The translations under genes and the position numbers were made by a program. A DNA stretch of 64,000 nucleotides, from positions 10,788,001 to 10,852,000 of the forward strand of contig NC_063012.1 in the NCBI RefSeq assembly GCF_020509005.1. Direction: 5' to 3'. Positions 20,001-27,761 of the stretch are shown here, in pieces. Origin of the DNA: Fulvia fulva (taxonomy: Eukaryota > Ascomycota > Dothideomycetes > Mycosphaerellales > Mycosphaerellaceae). A model generated the notes under the pieces. That model did not search any database and was not told the origin of the DNA. It saw only the letters and a list, made by a program, of their open reading frames with translations. How positions within the stretch are numbered: position 1 is the first letter of the stretch; every line of letters starts with the position of its first letter.

Positions 20001-21736
20001 TTCGCAGGACTTTTCGCAATGGCCGCTTTTGTCTTTAAGGACTCCTGTCTACGCACTGGGCTCGATGTGCCATTGGACTTCCGAGGTGACGTGAGCCCGC
20101 CACCATTTTTAGCAGTCGGCAGAGACAATTCCTCGCTCTGTTCGACTCCAGTCAAAGACTCGTTCTGCTGTTTTTGCATAGCAGTCGACCGGCGTACTAA
20201 AGATACTTTGCCTTGAGCCGTATCACCTGAGGGGAGCTGGGGCGCCGGCTTAGTCGAGGATGGATCATCTTTGTTTAAGGAGGTCCTTGATGCAAAGCTG
20301 TCGATCGCAGCAGATCTGCTTTTACGTGGACTGCCTTTCTTTGGAGAGCTTGTACTCGGTGCTTCCAGATCCAGAAGCCTGTCGCTCTTCGTGGGCGACC
20401 CAGGGAGACTTTCAGGTATCTCTGATCCACGATGCAGGCTTGCAGATCTGACAGGTGGTGAAGGAACGCGACGATCTTCTGATGTTCCAAGCCTCTTCGA
20501 AGGCGACATCGATCTAAGCTTCGGTGATGGAATGGAGGAAGGTGTTCTGGCCGGGGTAGTGCGTCTTCCCTCTTTTGCTACCGGGCCCAGAAATTCAACC
20601 AATGCACTTACTATCTTCTCCTCCTGAGAGACTGAGGGCTGTCGTACTTGAGCAGGTCCAACGTCTTTGGTCGAGAGGATCGCTTCAGGGCGCGATCTTG
20701 TGATTTCCACTCGAGCTGTGGAAGCATTAGGTGGTTTTCGTGGCGGGGGCGACTTGCGGGCAGACCCATCCCCTGTCAGATCGACCACTGAGTCTGAGTT
20801 CTTCTGACGCGCCAGCGGGAACTCGAAAGACGACTTCTTCTTGCCACTTACGGCTTCGTTGAGACTAAATTTGGCGCGCTGTTGAGCGCTCGACGGCTCT
20901 GCGCGCCGAACACCTTCATGTGCTGAACGTGAACCATAAAGAGGCTGCGCTTCGTGCTTCTGTCTTTTCCTGTGCTGAAGCAGACTATGTGATAAAGAAT
21001 CGTCCTCTCGCGGTCGCTTTTCCTTGAGCACGCTTAGTTCTGGAGGCTGGATCCTTTGACGTTTCGCTATGCCTGGCTTAGCATCCCCCTCGCCAGAGAT
21101 CCGAGGCTCTGGAGATCGCAGCTTCGGCTCGTGACTAATGCGCCGTCTGATAGAGCCAAGCGTGAGCGAGGGGTGTCGATGGTCTGAACCGAGGAACCTG
21201 GATTGCGTGTCCTGGCTATGCGAACCCTCCCTAGGATTTGACTCAGTCGTTACTCGCGAACTTGACGCAGACGCAGATTTGTGTTTCTTTGCAGTGTAAG
21301 AATTTGTAGTCGACGGCCGGGTGATCTCAGGAGGCTCTGGGGACATCGTAAGGTCTATCGACCCCATCAATCTAGGTGGTGGCTCACGCGAACCGATATC
21401 CCTTTGGCGCTTGCGGATTTCGCCAAAGGTTTTTGAAGGGCTCTTGGGTGGTCGGGACTGTGCCACACGCCGTGTGGAGCTCGTCGTAGTTTCCTCATCG
21501 TCGTCCAAACTCAAGTCAATGACTTCGGTGTGCCGTCCGCCACCCGCCATCGACGTGATGTTCTTGGCAGTGAGATTAAGCGCGTGTATCCTGGGCCCGT
21601 GAGCTTGTGTTTTGTGTCGCCCGAAGCGGCTCCCTGGTAATGTGACGCGGAAGCGCCCATCCGTTCTGTTGATGTCGCTGATCCAGGAGTTGTGTAAGAT
21701 ACCTGTAGATGAGACGTATGTCACGCGTTGCTGCAT
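17093..21736 (-). CDS. KMT6: histone H3K27 methyltransferase, EZH2/KMT6 type (PRC2)
   Basis: One uninterrupted frame of 1547 aa. The catalytic end has a Cys-rich CXC region (HHPGTTCTTAECSCHMNQIPC...CGCSLNC...CNCASETT...CACFQLGRECDPDLCGECGVC, about residues 1100-1210). It is followed by a SET domain with GLGLYACELI, YLFSLNN, the cofactor motif RFINHASGNRANLYPR and ELFFDYG. CXC followed by SET is diagnostic of E(z) proteins, which trimethylate H3K27 as the catalytic subunit of Polycomb complex 2 in the nucleus. The first 800 residues are low-complexity Ser/Pro/Lys-rich and presumably disordered. About 195 residues follow the SET domain, with an 11-Asp run and a Glu/Asp-rich end, which is unusual because animal EZH2 stops soon after SET. 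The true start may be the internal ATG at 21550 (MAGGGRHTEVIDLSLDDDEE). A second in-frame stretch before it lacks conserved sequence. Confidence 0.93.
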   Translation of the reverse strand: MQQRVTYVSSTGILHNSWISDINRTDGRFRVTLPGSRFGRHKTQAHGPRIHALNLTAKNITSMAGGGRHTEVIDLSLDDDEETTTSSTRRVAQSRPPKSPSKTFGEIRKRQRDIGSREPPPRLMGSIDLTMSPEPPEITRPSTTNSYTAKKHKSASASSSRVTTESNPREGSHSQDTQSRFLGSDHRHPSLTLGSIRRRISHEPKLRSPEPRISGEGDAKPGIAKRQRIQPPELSVLKEKRPREDDSLSHSLLQHRKRQKHEAQPLYGSRSAHEGVRRAEPSSAQQRAKFSLNEAVSGKKKSSFEFPLARQKNSDSVVDLTGDGSARKSPPPRKPPNASTARVEITRSRPEAILSTKDVGPAQVRQPSVSQEEKIVSALVEFLGPVAKEGRRTTPARTPSSIPSPKLRSMSPSKRLGTSEDRRVPSPPVRSASLHRGSEIPESLPGSPTKSDRLLDLEAPSTSSPKKGSPRKSRSAAIDSFASRTSLNKDDPSSTKPAPQLPSGDTAQGKVSLVRRSTAMQKQQNESLTGVEQSEELSLPTAKNGGGLTSPRKSNGTSSPVRRQESLKTKAAIAKSPAKQTKPRYPLSPSDTTSKENGHSREKTPKEPEREIAQPKTTNILNAPKFLGVTLNSLRQSPQDNNEESSNSPISRAPIAPVKDPLNTAEQQKSTTSHLAPSGARQSREANGEPPIGGRSDKSHHDTRQTSVHRNKQPANDLSNMAKDITGAGPGKIPGFPNQSLSNRVEQVVGHYIGEMQRDNEDWARTTLRRARLSVETRPPLDEEEPTDVFSKMKPLTLTNLTKVPASKKLGGKYVKFSTAAGKVQTKWAAPCTPISTSAEDVPSYSHYVSIKHNFLAGNDPTLQQMPYFGDDMVDQEVENALKAHYSMDIVGRDKKLLDMAKADTSAPYAEDMLKELGCAWSDVLYFLLHHDPLPGVKKASAADQALTRRSEFCEDAFRSSARWTTLVSSLPKVKQENVEKAAILCDHFQKLLKLSLWHVVRTSAYTKELLKQQQQIPEMEKLTCRVCMRFDCPYHGEVEDTGDSRSDSDEASTDGGGRSHIVETDIIHPPDVNHRSRIVFPRSLETHHGPAPIKDRRTVAYWQNGANVHLKFRPDERGPFYPCHHPGTTCTTAECSCHMNQIPCEKTCGCSLNCPTKFQGCNCASETTRSGQKLFCFESDTCACFQLGRECDPDLCGECGVCDVVDPVHKHDDRILLGRCRNANMQRGVSKHTILGDSGVHGLGLYACELIQHHEFVGQYKGEIIQKDEADRRGAVYEHQKLSYLFSLNNSQEIDSTYFGTKTRFINHASGNRANLYPRIIMVNAVHRIALYGHRKILPGEELFFDYGPQFPDDQLGGKAKKKKQQNEKQSKAAPHVRNVGLVRHFDEVEEDEDEEGNVRARPASKSKRPVERPPVMLRLKKPGPRGGVRSGVRRPSKAVLPDDDDDDDDDDDNTPSNDMVPASRGASDRDSDEMELDGYPKDFMLHNIKDNEPEGPRAAEPGDEDFEMPSEEESVSEEEEESESEHDDEDIIPRGRGRTLRKTRL
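17375..17410 (-). repeat. Asp-codon microsatellite within KMT6
   Basis: A run of GAC/GAT codons encodes eleven Asp residues in the tail after the SET domain. On the plus strand it reads as TCATCG/TCGTCG repeats. It is likely to vary in length between strains. Confidence 0.8.
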
Positions 21737-22154
21737 GAGGATCAGTCAGTCAAGCTCATGCTACATAGCATAACAGTGAGCGTACAGTGCAGGCCGTCTG
21801 CTGGCAAGGTCCGAATTAAGTACGCGCGACAAGCGAGCGTGGTTGACCGACAATGGTTGCAGTTGCCGTTGTAATTGTAGCGGAAGTCGCGAGAGGCAGC
21901 AGCGCCTTTCGACAGGATTGCTGTCTCAGCCTGTATGATTCTCCCCGCAGACGAAACAAAGCGTCCCACGACAGAAACCGTAAACGAAGAGGTGAAGTTG
22001 GGTGGTAATAACTCAATTGTAGGACGAGGTGAACGCGAAGTGGAGCGTGCCAGAGAAGAATCCCGGCAAGCACGCACCACGATCTTTGACACACGTGACA
22101 TAGAAGTCTTCCCTATTACGTGCACTAATCAATCTTGACCCTTGACGTGCACTC
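21737..22154. other. upstream region of KMT6
   Basis: Ordinary base composition, no gene supported. Presumably the KMT6 promoter and leader. Confidence 0.4.
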
Positions 22155-22350
22155 GCTAAATAAAATCCGCCTAAGGTTAGTTAGAGCTAGTTAGCTGCTA
22201 TAATGTTTAATAAAAACTCCCTCTAAATCTTGCTCACGATAGAATATCTCGATATATACTACTCCTAAGATAGTACGTAATATACAAAACTATATAGATA
22301 CTGTATACCTATCTTATAAGCCTATTCCTAGCTTATATACTCGAAGAACG
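22155..22350. repeat. AT-rich, TpA-rich relic, possibly RIP-mutated repeat
   Basis: About 200 nt abruptly richer in A+T than its flanks, dense in TATA, CTTATA, TAGTTAG and CTATAT and almost free of CpG. This look fits repeat-induced point mutation of an old transposon fragment. No reading frame or terminal repeat is left to identify the element. Confidence 0.5.
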
Positions 22351-22527
22351 CGATAGATAGACAAAGAAGTGCATATTGCATACCTTAATTCCAAAGTGCA
22401 CGTTGTGGGGAAGACTTCTATTGGTTGTTATGCAGTGAGACTCGACTGGAATGTGATGTGCATCTTCATGCAAGTTTTGCGTGTCTACTATCAAAGCAGC
22501 GAAGTACAACTGCGCTCTCAACCTCAC

Positions 22528-23478
22528 TCAGTCCATGTCCTCCAACGAAGACTTGGCATAATCTTCAGGCACGAGCACACCAACAAGGCAAGTGCTCAGC
22601 ATGTTCTCCCAGTTCACCCAAGGATGCACTTCCATGAAGAGCTTCGTGCCATCACGACCAGCAGCTTTCATGAGCTCGGCTTCGCCACCAGGGTGGAACG
22701 GTAGATACGGTGTAATATTGTACACCTTCCCTTGCCAACTACTCCATGCCGGCTTTCCTTTCCTCCCTGTCATCGACTTCAGCTGACTAGGCGTCACTCG
22801 CTGGAAGCTGCTCACGCCGCTGATGTTGCCGCTTTTGGTCAATGCTGCCCAGTCCATTGGGGAGTGGCCAGGTGAAAGAAGTACTTTGCCTCGAGCGTTT
22901 GGCGTCTTCACTGCGCCGTTCGGCGAAAGACCATTGCTCACACGCTGCTGACTGCCAACAGGCGGTCCACGGTTTGGGAGAGGTCCCGTGGTCGGCACTC
23001 GAAGGCCTGCTGCTGGACTTGCTCTTGGAGCAGCGACAGGTCGTGCTGGTGGAGCCATAAGACCGGGACTGCTCTTGACAGCCGGCTTGGGTGGCGGAGG
23101 CATGGCTGATGCTCGTTGGGCACTGTTAGCCGCTGGGAAGGATGGCACTGACGGTTCGGTGTCGCTTTCTGGGTCGTTTTCATGGTCGTTGCCACTCAAG
23201 GTGAATGTAGGAACTTCGACTTCGGGTTTCGATGGCTTTGCTTTCGGCGTAGTCTCTTCAGAGGCATCTTGATCTGAAATGGTCTGCTCGGAACCTGCTG
23301 GAGATTTGGCATCCTTCTCATTTGTCTTGACGATTATCTCGACATTGTTGTCCTTTTGCTGGTCGGTGGCGAGCCAGCCAGGTAACCAGTTTCGTAGCAT
23401 CTTCGGATTCGTGTAGACGATATACAGTATGCCCAATAATAGAGCTCCAAGAGCCAACAGGCCCATCACTTGACTCAA
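22528..23478 (-). CDS. membrane-anchored cytochrome b5-domain protein (IRC21-like)
   Basis: Single exon, 316 aa. Residues about 4-24 (VMGLLALGALLLGILYIVYT) form an N-terminal transmembrane segment. A Pro/Ser-rich disordered linker follows. The last 85 residues are a cytochrome b5-like heme domain: VTPSQLKSMTGRKG, AWSSWQGKVYNITPYLPFHPGG and KLFMEVHPWVNWENMLSTCLVG. The two His heme ligands are present in FHPGG and EVHPW. These features match the b5 domain of yeast IRC21 and of cytochrome b5 reductase 4, with a longer N terminus. It probably passes electrons at the ER or another membrane; the partner is unknown. The start is the first ATG and directly precedes the membrane segment. It is divergent from the mitochondrial gene at 23804. 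Confidence 0.85.
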   Translation of the reverse strand: MSQVMGLLALGALLLGILYIVYTNPKMLRNWLPGWLATDQQKDNNVEIIVKTNEKDAKSPAGSEQTISDQDASEETTPKAKPSKPEVEVPTFTLSGNDHENDPESDTEPSVPSFPAANSAQRASAMPPPPKPAVKSSPGLMAPPARPVAAPRASPAAGLRVPTTGPLPNRGPPVGSQQRVSNGLSPNGAVKTPNARGKVLLSPGHSPMDWAALTKSGNISGVSSFQRVTPSQLKSMTGRKGKPAWSSWQGKVYNITPYLPFHPGGEAELMKAAGRDGTKLFMEVHPWVNWENMLSTCLVGVLVPEDYAKSSLEDMD

Positions 23479-23803
23479 AGATGTCTCATCGAGCGTCCGG
23501 AAGGCTAAGTATGCGCCGGCGATTACGGCGGAAGGTGGCGATGTGAAGTAGCTGTGAGGTACACATCTTTCGCCCTCTCAGGTGGACATCTTCCCTTCGC
23601 CGGAGTTCGCTATCCTTATTCACGAGGTTCGCAGGTAATTGTCATGCATGTGGTGTTCAGACGACATCTTTCTTGCACGGCATCATCTTAAAGTCCGAAT
23701 CTCCGAGCGAGTCCGAACTTGAGCCACAGCGTCACAGACATCGATGCATTGAAGCTCTCACATCCAGACATTACCTTACCACAGTCCATACCATACCGTC
23801 AAG
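23479..23803. promoter_or_regulatory. divergent promoter, b5 protein and mitochondrial protein
   Basis: 325-nt spacer between two divergent starts, with CA/CT-rich tracts near the plus-strand ATG (CCAGACATTACCTTACCACAG). No defined operator recognised. Confidence 0.5.
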
Positions 23804-24244
23804 ATGATACCCAGAGCAATTCTCCTACGCACACTGCGCCAAACCACAACTCCAAGACGCACAATCCAACCCCTCACACGACCCAGACGGATCGCTCCAT
23901 CAACCACACGCAATGCATCCCACGTCCCATTCCAGACCGTGAGATGGCTATCTTCCAAGTCCCTCGCAGACGAGAAGATCGAAGAGATTACAGAGCTCTA
24001 CGCCACCGCGCAAGATGAATTCGAGATTGCGTTCGAAGAGACGGAGAAGGTCACTGTCTATGCTGAGGACGACCGCAAAGCTGCGAGAGAGGAGTTGACG
24101 AGGGTGCAAGAAGCGTACAAGGCGGTCGTGGAGGGAGAGGATCAGCAGTTGGCGGAGGAGGTTAAGAGGCGGATAGGGCAGAGGATACGGGAGCTGGAGC
24201 AGGGGGTGGCTGCGATGGAGGAGTTGGCTTTGAATCAGGACTGA
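23804..24244 (+). CDS. small mitochondrial coiled-coil protein
   Basis: Single exon, 146 aa. The first 50 residues are rich in Arg/Thr/Ser with no acidic residue (MIPRAILLRTLRQTTTPRR...), a typical mitochondrial presequence. From about residue 55 it is a highly charged helix (DEKIEEITELYATAQDEFEIAFEETEK..., REELTRVQEAYKAVVEG, RIGQRIRELEQGVAAMEEL) predicted to form a coiled coil. I recognise no characterised family; it resembles short conserved hypothetical proteins of Pezizomycotina. The codon pattern and clean N-terminal targeting make it a convincing gene. Confidence 0.75.
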   Translation: MIPRAILLRTLRQTTTPRRTIQPLTRPRRIAPSTTRNASHVPFQTVRWLSSKSLADEKIEEITELYATAQDEFEIAFEETEKVTVYAEDDRKAAREELTRVQEAYKAVVEGEDQQLAEEVKRRIGQRIRELEQGVAAMEELALNQD

Positions 24245-24731
24245 TCGAAGTACCACGACGTTAGGGATGAGAATCAGCAGCGTCAATCAAGGGCAAAGAG
24301 ACCGATACAAAGCCTGATCCAAACAGCGTCTGCCGCATGGTCTGGTGTGCGTGCAAGATCGTTTGCATAAAGCGCACGCAGAGGGCAGCATTGTCTCCAG
24401 AGTGAGCGCATGCCCGAGCGTCTGCGTGATGTACGCAGCACAGGCATCGGAAGGCGATGGGTCAACAAGTTTCTGAAAGGGAGACACTTTGCATGATGTA
24501 GAAGCAGTAGGCTCAATGTACGACGAGCTGGAGGACGGAGTGCTTGGAATCACGCTTCATCACGACACGATCATTATGAGGACTATGCACGTTCACAACC
24601 TTCTCCATCAAAAGCTGCCTTCCTTATGCTTGACACCAGTCTTCTCATCAGTCTCCGACCCATGCTCGCCAACACTGCCACTGCGCTCAACCTCCTCCAG
24701 TCCAACCTCGCGATTGATCTCCTGCATGCGC
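24245..24731. other. 3' region; out-of-frame remnant of transporter tail
   Basis: On the minus strand, 24608-24748 holds the out-of-frame tail codons of the transporter. The rest (24245-24607) shows no gene. Confidence 0.6.
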
Positions 24732-26486
24732 TCATGGTCCGCCGCAGCAAAGCCCAACAGATCCAAATAGCACATCCATCTCCTCCAGCGACAGCCCCTT
24801 GGTCTCCGGGAACGCGAACCATATAAATCCAGCTCCAAGGAATGTCAGAATACCAAAGAAGAGGTAGGTCCCGTACGTCATACCCGTCAGCATATCAGGC
24901 GTCACCTGCCCCACGATGAAGTTGTTCATCCAGTTGGACGAAGCACCGAGAGCGATACCATATGGTCTTTGCGAGATTGGCCAGATTTCCGCAATGACGA
25001 TCCAGGCGCAAGGTCCCCAGGAGTATCCGAAGAAGACTACGAAGAGCCAGACCATCGCGACTGCGGCCCAGCCTGCTGCTGAGTGGGATTCCCAGTCGCT
25101 TTGGTTCTTTGCGACGATGACGGCGATGATGATGTGGCAGGTCGCCATGCCGATGGCGCCGGAGACGAGGATGGGCTTGCGGCCGAGCTTGTCGACGTAG
25201 GCTACGGCTGGGAAGGTGGCGAGCCACATAGCGATGCCGACTACGCCAGTTGCGAGGAGGGATGTGGTATTCGAAGACAATCCGAGACCAGCAAAGATCT
25301 ATAACTCAGCTGGTCAGTACATGTTCAACGCCGACATCTCCAAGCCACCGAGAAACTTACCTGCGGCGCGTAGTAGAGGATGGCATTGATACCTATCGTA
25401 CAGCGTCAGTCTGTGCCAGTCAAATGGGGTCGCAATACTATCAACTCACCAGTCCACTGCTGAAAGAACATCGTAACGGTCGCCAACACAACCCTTCTGA
25501 ACATCGGCATCGTCTTGAACAACGAACCAATCGCAATAAATTGCAACTTAACCGTGTTCCAAGCAGAACCATCCGCAAGGCCCGGGAACTGCTCCGCAAT
25601 GGACCTCTTTTCAAAAAGCGACTGGGCCTTGATCTCAAGATACTCCAGCTCGATCAGTTCATGGTCTTGTGGTAGACCGCGGAGGCTTGCGAGCGTCTTC
25701 CTCGCATCTGCTTCGCGGCCGTGGTGCTCGAGCCATCTTGGGGAGAAGGGCATGAAGATCATGCCGACACCGAGCAGGACTGCTGGGACGAGCTGAAGAG
25801 CTAGGGGAACAAGCCAGGCTGCGTCGTGTTGGCCTGGGCCGGTGCCGCCGATGTAGTTCGTGCCGTAGTCAATCCAGAAGGAGATCATGATACCTGTGGT
25901 GATAGCGAGCTGTTGGAGGCCGACAAGAGCACCTCTGACCTCAGGAGGAGCAACTTCGGCGTTATACATGGGGACAATCATTGAAAGGGAACCAACGCCC
26001 ATACCCGTGATGAAACGTCCGCCAAGGATGGCACTTGCGCCGACACCGGTTACTGCAGTAGTCTGGACGACGACACCAATGATGAAAATGGCAGTGTTGA
26101 TGAGAATGGCGAATTTGCGCGACAAGATCTCGGCCAGGAATCCAGAGTACAAACACCCGACCCAGGCTCCGAGCTCAAGAATGGCAGTGAGCCAGCCTTT
26201 CTTCGTTTGGTCTCTGGTCCATACTCCCATATCTATGCCACGGTCAGTATCTGGCGGGTCACTATCTGCGGAACGACGTACGATCATTGAACGAGGTCAT
26301 CGTCAGAACACCGCTGAAGACTCCTTGGTTGTACCCATAGAGAAGACCTCCCAGGCACGCGAAGCATGCGATGCCGAAGACTCTGGCATTTCTGACAAGT
26401 GCTGCTGGTCCCGCACGACCCTGTAAAGCCTGTCGCCTTTGCAGAGCCGCTTGGTCGAACTGCGAGCCGCCGCCGACTGGAGCCAT
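24732..26486 (-). CDS. MFS sugar transporter (HXT family), 3' end frameshifted
   Basis: Exons 26486-26282, 26232-25450, 25392-25361 and 25298-24732; introns of 49, 57 and 62 nt all restore conserved blocks. The product is 528 aa. Family signatures are present: FACLGGLLYGYNQGVFSGVL, GRFITGMGVGSLSMIVPMY, PEVRGALVGLQQLAITTGI, FSPRWL, QQWTGINAILYYAPQIF, DKLGRKPIL and FAFPETKGLSLEEMD. It is a 12-helix plasma-membrane hexose/pentose transporter. The frame ends LFGSVGLCCGGP, but removing one G from the GGG near 24750 would continue into AAADHERMQEINREVGLEEV... to a stop at 24608, the usual C-terminal tail. So this copy lacks about 45 tail residues, or the reference has a 1-base error. It is divergent from the beta-xylosidase gene. 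Confidence 0.88.
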
Positions 26487-27761
26487 GATGATGGATGTTG
26501 ACACTGAAAGTGATCAATATCACGAATGAGCAGCGTCGTCGGTGAGATGAAGAATGAAGATGTTGGAAGGACAAGGTTGCCCTTGGCGGGCTTTCGCTTC
26601 TACTTAAAGCCCTTGTCGACTGCACATGTAGCAGGGCTAGCTTGCAGTCTGGACTACTACTGCAGCATTTATCCACGTGCAAAGCCATGCGACCATAACG
26701 TTGTATGAGCTGACGAAAGTATAGTACCGACCACCATGGCGACAGCGCCAATAAGTTTCGCGGCTAAAGCCAAGGGCTGTTCGTATCGCATGAAGCGAAA
26801 CGCTATGGCGTTCAGCTGTCGCATCGAAGGATCTTGCTAGAGAGACATTGACCACAGACATCGTCCTCGCCGGGCAGAGACACAGGACAAGGGCAAAGTC
26901 CTTAGCTTGTGGTTGGATCAGTGCGGCACCGACGGCATCTGCAGATCTCAACTGGAGCCGTACTCCGAAGGGATTTGCAACATACGCAAACAAGACAAAG
27001 TCACGTCGTTCACCTGGCCATGCAACTCGGGAGTTGATGCGGTTTCATTGAGCCTGAAGTTCCAAAGTCCGAGCACAACACCAGTCCAGGTTCTCCAACG
27101 GTTCTCCACACCAGCCTCCACAAACTCTACACGATCCCAGCACGTTGCATTTAGGCTGATTGCGAGTGCGGGTATCGGATCCTGTTGCCGGCACTCTAGT
27201 GATACGCCCACTCGATACAACGCATCGAGGACGATGTCGTGCAACATGTTGTCTCACACTTGTGGCACGATGTTCGGCAATAGCATAGGGATGCAGGCTT
27301 GCCGGCTTCAAACGAGGGGCCAAGGCAGCTCCTGCGTGGCTTGGTAGCTGACATGTCTAGGCAGATGTCTCAGTTGAAGCTTCAACGTCTTCGCCAGCTT
27401 GTTGACTATTGTTGTCACCACGCTCAAGGTCGTCACGAAGTGTTTGATATGATGGGAATCACTTCAAAGTCCTCACAGAGACATTGTTACCCAATTGGGA
27501 GACAGACTACGAGGAGTTCCGGCTGAATTGCCCTACAGAGTGGGGCAAAGCCAAGTGCTTCTACTGACCTCCTCTGGTCGATCTGGCAGTCGACTCAAGC
27601 ATCAAGCCATTCTATGTCCCGACCGACCCACTTAGAAGCATTGCTTGGAAAGCCGAAGGCTCAATGGCAAGAGATCGACGTCACTACAAACAGAGTATAT
27701 GAAGACTTCTTGCTCACTGCGGTAGGTTGATTCTGGCATCAAGCACTTTTCATTGATCGTT
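26487..27761. promoter_or_regulatory. divergent promoter of sugar transporter and beta-xylosidase
   Basis: 1.27 kb spacer. Plus-strand matches to GGCTRA, the motif bound by xylanase regulators of the XlnR/Xyr1 type, occur at 26762 (GGCTAAA), 27154 (GGCTGA) and 27521 (GGCTGA, about 240 nt before the xylosidase ATG). A 6-mer this short also occurs by chance. A CAATTGGG sits at 27491. No gene supported inside. Confidence 0.45.

Noticed and set aside
16126..21736. Secondary-metabolite cluster around the DUF1772 gene
   Set aside because: No polyketide synthase, peptide synthetase or terpene cyclase is present, and neighbours are chromatin and housekeeping genes.
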